Positions 5,040 through 7,588 of a DNA stretch of 7,588 nucleotides are shown in pieces; the stretch's first letter is position 1, and each line of letters opens with the position of its first letter. The stretch comes from Microbacteriaceae bacterium (lineage in GTDB: Bacteria; Actinomycetota; Actinomycetes; Actinomycetales; Microbacteriaceae): assembly GCA_003454135.1 (NCBI GenBank), contig DMKW01000180.1:1-7588 (forward strand). The letters are read 5' to 3'. The notes beneath the pieces are model-generated. The model worked only from the letters and a program-made list of their open reading frames with translations. It had not been told where the DNA came from and searched no databases. The translations under genes were made by a program, and so were the position numbers.

Positions 5040-6272
5040 CTAGGCCGTGACCGTCAGCACGATGAGACCAAGGTTGAGTGCAACGACGAGCACGACGACG
5101 ATGGAGAGCGCCCACTTCACCGGCCGGCGATTGGCGCTCTCCCCCATGATCGAGCGATCGTTCGTGAGCCTCAGGAGCGGCACGAGGGCGAACGGGATGC
5201 CGAAGCTCAAGAACACCTGGCTGATCACGAGGGCCCAGGTGGGGTCCACCCCCACCGCGAGCACGATGAGTGCCGGGATGAGGGTGACGCCTCGACGCAC
5301 GAACACCGGGATGGTCCTCTTGATGAGGCCGGCCATGATGGTCGCGCCGGCATAGCTGCCGACCGACGTCGAGGCGAGCCCGGAGGCGAGCAGTCCGATC
5401 GCGAAGACGAGGGCGATTCCTGGGCCGAGAGCCGAACTGATCGCCGCGTGCGCCCCGGCGATGGTGTCGGTACCGGCCACGTCGGGCAGGTTGACGGCCG
5501 CCAGCAGCAGCATCCCGACGTTGACGACCCCGGCGAGCCCGAGGGCGATCACGACGTCCCACTTGGTCACTCGCAGCAGTCGACCGCGATCGACCACCGT
5601 CATCGCCTTGCCGTGGCGGTCGCGTGCGAGCGCCGAGTGCACGTAGATCGCGTGCGGCATGACGGTCGCGCCAAGCATGCTCGCCGCGAGCAGCACCGAT
5701 CCGCTGTCGGAAAACCGTGGCACGAGCCCGTCGAGCACCGCCACTCCGTTTGGCGGGCTGACGAAGAGCCCGGCGAGAAAGCCGATCGCGATCACCGTGA
5801 GCAGCCCGATCACGACCGTTTCGAACGGCCGCTGGCCGTACTTGCTCTGGAAGGCGAGGAGCGCCATCGAGACGACCCCGATGATCACCCCGCCGACGAA
5901 GAGGGGCAGGCCGAAAAGCAAGCTGAGTGCGATCGCACCGCCGATCACCTCAGCGATGTCGGTCGCGGCCGCCACGAGTTCGGCCTGGCCCCAGAACGCG
6001 ATGCGCGCCGGCGTTCGCAAGCGCTCCCCAAGGTGCTCGGGCATCGTGCGCCCGGTGACGATCCCGAGCTTGGCCGACTGGTACTGCACGAGAGCGGCGA
6101 TGAGGTTCGCCGCCACGAGCACCCACACGAGCAGGTAGCCGTAGCGGGCACCGCCCGTGAGGTTCGCCGCCACGTTCCCGGGGTCCACGTACGCGATCGA
6201 CGCGACGAACGCCGGCCCGAGGAGCAACACGCCTCGCGTCACCGGTTGCTCAGTTGCCGGATTCATCGCCAC
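5040..6272 (-). CDS. mntH: Nramp-family divalent metal (Mn2+/Fe2+) transporter
   Basis: 410 aa, about 11 transmembrane helices, the usual bacterial length. Nramp proteins are proton-coupled importers of Mn2+, Fe2+ and related ions. The unwound helix-1 metal site is YVDPGNVAANLTGG (28-41) with Asp30 and Asn33. The helix-6 site is GATVMPHAIYVHS (201-213), with Ala202, Met205 and His207 matching the conserved A-x-x-M-P-H. QAELVAAATDIAEVIGGA (96-113) is the conserved helix-3 region. All metal ligands appear intact. Start choice: GTG at 6272 has AGGA seven nt upstream, while the ATG at 6266 (two codons later) is about 13 nt from it, so GTG is slightly favoured. It lies 30 nt downstream of rdgB, with no room for a full promoter or MntR/IdeR operator in the gap. 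Expression therefore likely depends on the upstream promoter or one hidden in rdgB. Metal preference is inferred from the family. Confidence 0.94.
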   Translation of the reverse strand: MAMNPATEQPVTRGVLLLGPAFVASIAYVDPGNVAANLTGGARYGYLLVWVLVAANLIAALVQYQSAKLGIVTGRTMPEHLGERLRTPARIAFWGQAELVAAATDIAEVIGGAIALSLLFGLPLFVGGVIIGVVSMALLAFQSKYGQRPFETVVIGLLTVIAIGFLAGLFVSPPNGVAVLDGLVPRFSDSGSVLLAASMLGATVMPHAIYVHSALARDRHGKAMTVVDRGRLLRVTKWDVVIALGLAGVVNVGMLLLAAVNLPDVAGTDTIAGAHAAISSALGPGIALVFAIGLLASGLASTSVGSYAGATIMAGLIKRTIPVFVRRGVTLIPALIVLAVGVDPTWALVISQVFLSFGIPFALVPLLRLTNDRSIMGESANRRPVKWALSIVVVLVVALNLGLIVLTVTA

Positions 6273-6302
6273 ATCCGAATCCTAGGCGGCGCCGCGCGCC
6301 GG

Positions 6303-6944
6303 TTAGGAAACCAGGCGTTCCCGAACGACGGGCATGAGCGCCGCGAACGCGAGCGCGCGGTGGCTGATCGCGTTCTTCTCGTCTGCGTGGAGCTCGGCGG
6401 ACGAGACGCTGTATCCGGCCGGCTTGAACACCGGGTCGTAGCCGAACCCGCCTCCACCGACCGCTTCCTCGAGCACCGTTCCCGGCCAGAGCGCCACTTC
6501 CACGCGCTCGAAGCTCACCGCGTTGTTCGGGGGGCTGTCCGGGCCCACCTGGCCGGCGGGCGGCGGCACGACGAGCGCGGCCGCGCACACGAAGTGCGCG
6601 CTGCGATCGCCGACTCCCTCGAGATTGGCGAGCAAGAGCCGCACATTGTCCGCGTCGTTGCGGGTACCGGCGTACCGCGCCGAGTTGATGCCCGGTGCTC
6701 CCCCGAGGGCGGCCACGACGATCCCCGAGTCGTCGGCGATCGCCGGAAGTCCAGTGTGTTCGGATGCCGCGCGGGCCTTGATGAGCGCGTTCGCCTCGAA
6801 CGTCTCGCCATCCTCGACCGGCTCTGGACCGTCATAGGCGATGAGCTCGATGCCGTCGAGCGACACCCCGAGGATGCGACGGAGCTCGGTCACTTTGTGG
6901 GCGTTGTGGGTCGCGAGCACGAGTTTCACGGGCGCTCCGTTCAT
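6303..6944 (-). CDS. rdgB: RdgB/HAM1 non-canonical purine NTP pyrophosphatase (XTP/dITP diphosphatase)
   Basis: 213 aa cytoplasmic enzyme that hydrolyses dITP, XTP and ITP to monophosphates, keeping deaminated purines out of nucleic acids. Family motifs are complete: LATHNAHKV (10-18), ETFEANALIKA (47-57), IADDSGIVV (69-77) with the catalytic-region Asp71/Asp72, GAPGINSARYAG (82-93), GGGGFGYDPVF (163-173) and DEKNAISHRA (188-197) with His195/Arg196. Compared with E. coli RdgB it carries a proline-rich insertion of roughly 10 residues at about 127-144 (VPPPAGQVGPDSPPNN), probably a surface loop. The ATG at 6944 overlaps the rph stop as ATGA, so translation is probably coupled to rph. The rph-rdgB order is widely conserved in actinomycetes. 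Downstream, mntH follows after 30 nt on the same strand. Confidence 0.97.
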   Translation of the reverse strand: MNGAPVKLVLATHNAHKVTELRRILGVSLDGIELIAYDGPEPVEDGETFEANALIKARAASEHTGLPAIADDSGIVVAALGGAPGINSARYAGTRNDADNVRLLLANLEGVGDRSAHFVCAAALVVPPPAGQVGPDSPPNNAVSFERVEVALWPGTVLEEAVGGGGFGYDPVFKPAGYSVSSAELHADEKNAISHRALAFAALMPVVRERLVS

Positions 6945-7588
6945 CGCGCGAGGCTTTCCACCTGCAGCCTCGTGAGGTCGACCGCGCCGCCGAGCGCCAG
7001 GTCGAGCAGCGCATTGAGCTCCGTGCGGTCGAACGGCGCGCCCTCCGCCGTTCCCTGCACCTCAACGAACAGTCCTCGGCCGGTGACGACAACGTTCATG
7101 TCGGTCTCGGCGCGCACATCCTCCACGTAGGCGAGGTCAAGCATCGGAACGCCGTCGATGATCCCCACCGAGACCGCCGAGACGCTGTCGATGAGCGGCT
7201 TGGCGTTCTGGCCGATGAATCTCTTGCTCTTGCCCCACTCGAGCGCGTCCGCGAGTGCGATGTAGGCGCCCGTGATGGCCGCGGTGCGCGTGCCGCCGTC
7301 GGCTTGCAGCACGTCGCAGTCGATCACGATCGTGTTCTCGCCGAGCGACTTCATGTCGACGACGGCGCGCAGGCTCCGGCCGATGAGTCGGGAGATCTCG
7401 TGGGTGCGCCCGCCGATCCTGCCCTTCACCGATTCGCGGTCCATGCGGTCGTTGGTGGATCGCGGCAGCATCGAGTACTCGGCCGTCACCCAGCCCTTGC
7501 CCTTGCCGGTCATCCAGCGGGGCACTCCGTTGGTGAAGGATGCGGTGCACAGCACCTTGGTGCGACCGAACGAGATGAGGGCCGATCC
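6941..7588 (-). CDS. rph: Ribonuclease PH (5' end outside window)
   Basis: 215 C-terminal residues are visible; the frame continues without a start to the right edge, and about 25 N-terminal residues are missing compared with the usual length of about 240. RNase PH is a phosphate-dependent 3'-5' exoribonuclease that trims tRNA precursors and assembles as a hexameric ring. Visible landmarks, numbered from the window edge, are ISFGRTK (5-11), PRWMTGKGKGWVTAEYSMLP (23-42), the phosphate-binding ADGGTRTAAITGAY (96-109), the catalytic aspartate region DGVPMLDLAYVEDV (145-158) and VEVQGTAEG (175-183). It is the first visible gene of a minus-strand run, rph-rdgB-mntH-HEAT, and its TGA at 6943-6941 overlaps the rdgB ATG. 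The promoter lies outside the window. Confidence 0.98.
   Translation of the reverse strand, partial: GSALISFGRTKVLCTASFTNGVPRWMTGKGKGWVTAEYSMLPRSTNDRMDRESVKGRIGGRTHEISRLIGRSLRAVVDMKSLGENTIVIDCDVLQADGGTRTAAITGAYIALADALEWGKSKRFIGQNAKPLIDSVSAVSVGIIDGVPMLDLAYVEDVRAETDMNVVVTGRGLFVEVQGTAEGAPFDRTELNALLDLALGGAVDLTRLQVESLAR

Noticed and set aside
4996..5562. Upstream extension of the HEAT-repeat frame into mntH
   Set aside because: The extension is arginine/glycine-rich shadow coding inside mntH. A well-placed GGAG before the ATG at 4995 gives a better start.
6273..6302. Metal-responsive operator or promoter before mntH
   Set aside because: The 30-nt gap to rdgB shows only the ribosome-binding region and a CTAGG; there is no palindrome or -10/-35 pair.
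5448..7130. A 560-codon open frame on the plus strand opposite mntH, rdgB and rph
   Set aside because: The translation is rich in Arg, His, Asp and Glu, with no recognisable domain. It lies wholly antisense to three well-supported genes; long opposite-strand frames are expected in high-GC coding sequence.

Overview
The window is a gene-dense, high-GC chromosomal segment. The composition, GTG/TTG starts, a tRNA without an encoded CCA, and the rph-rdgB pair suggest an actinomycete, most plausibly of the Microbacteriaceae. The family-level placement is inference from general gene content, not a measured match. I see no insertion sequences, CRISPR arrays, rRNA or phage genes.

Region 1 (1-2122, minus strand) is a tightly overlapped nonulosonic-acid module. 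The first gene is a NeuA-type CMP-sugar synthetase with a KdsC-like HAD phosphatase fused to its C-terminus. Next is a short NeuB-type synthase that lacks the usual C-terminal SAF domain. Last is the N-terminus of a third protein, probably a DUF6716-type putative glycosyltransferase, cut off by the window edge. The genes overlap by 31 nt and then by a TTGA stop/start. Together they would condense PEP with an acceptor sugar, probably dephosphorylate the product, activate it with CMP and transfer it to a surface glycan. Actinomycete cell walls are known to contain such sugars (Kdn-type teichulosonic acids). No NeuC-like epimerase is visible.

Region 2 (2123-4447, plus strand) starts with a 135-bp divergent intergenic region holding a perfect 9-bp inverted repeat. 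It is followed by a 12-TM MFS transporter of unknown substrate, a tRNA-Leu(UAG) with a recognisable -10 box, and a DedA-family membrane protein that keeps the functionally important Glu, Asp and two Arg residues.

Region 3 (4444-7588, minus strand) is a probable operon read right to left: rph (RNase PH, 5' end outside the window), rdgB (XTP/dITP pyrophosphatase, ATGA overlap), an Nramp-type Mn/Fe transporter 30 nt downstream, and a small HEAT-repeat protein 44 nt further on. The HEAT gene converges on dedA, and the two genes share one 4-bp CTAG that supplies both TAG stop codons.

Most of the window is ordinary housekeeping sequence. The part worth a second look is the compact synthetase-phosphatase fusion plus SAF-less NeuB module and its divergent control region.
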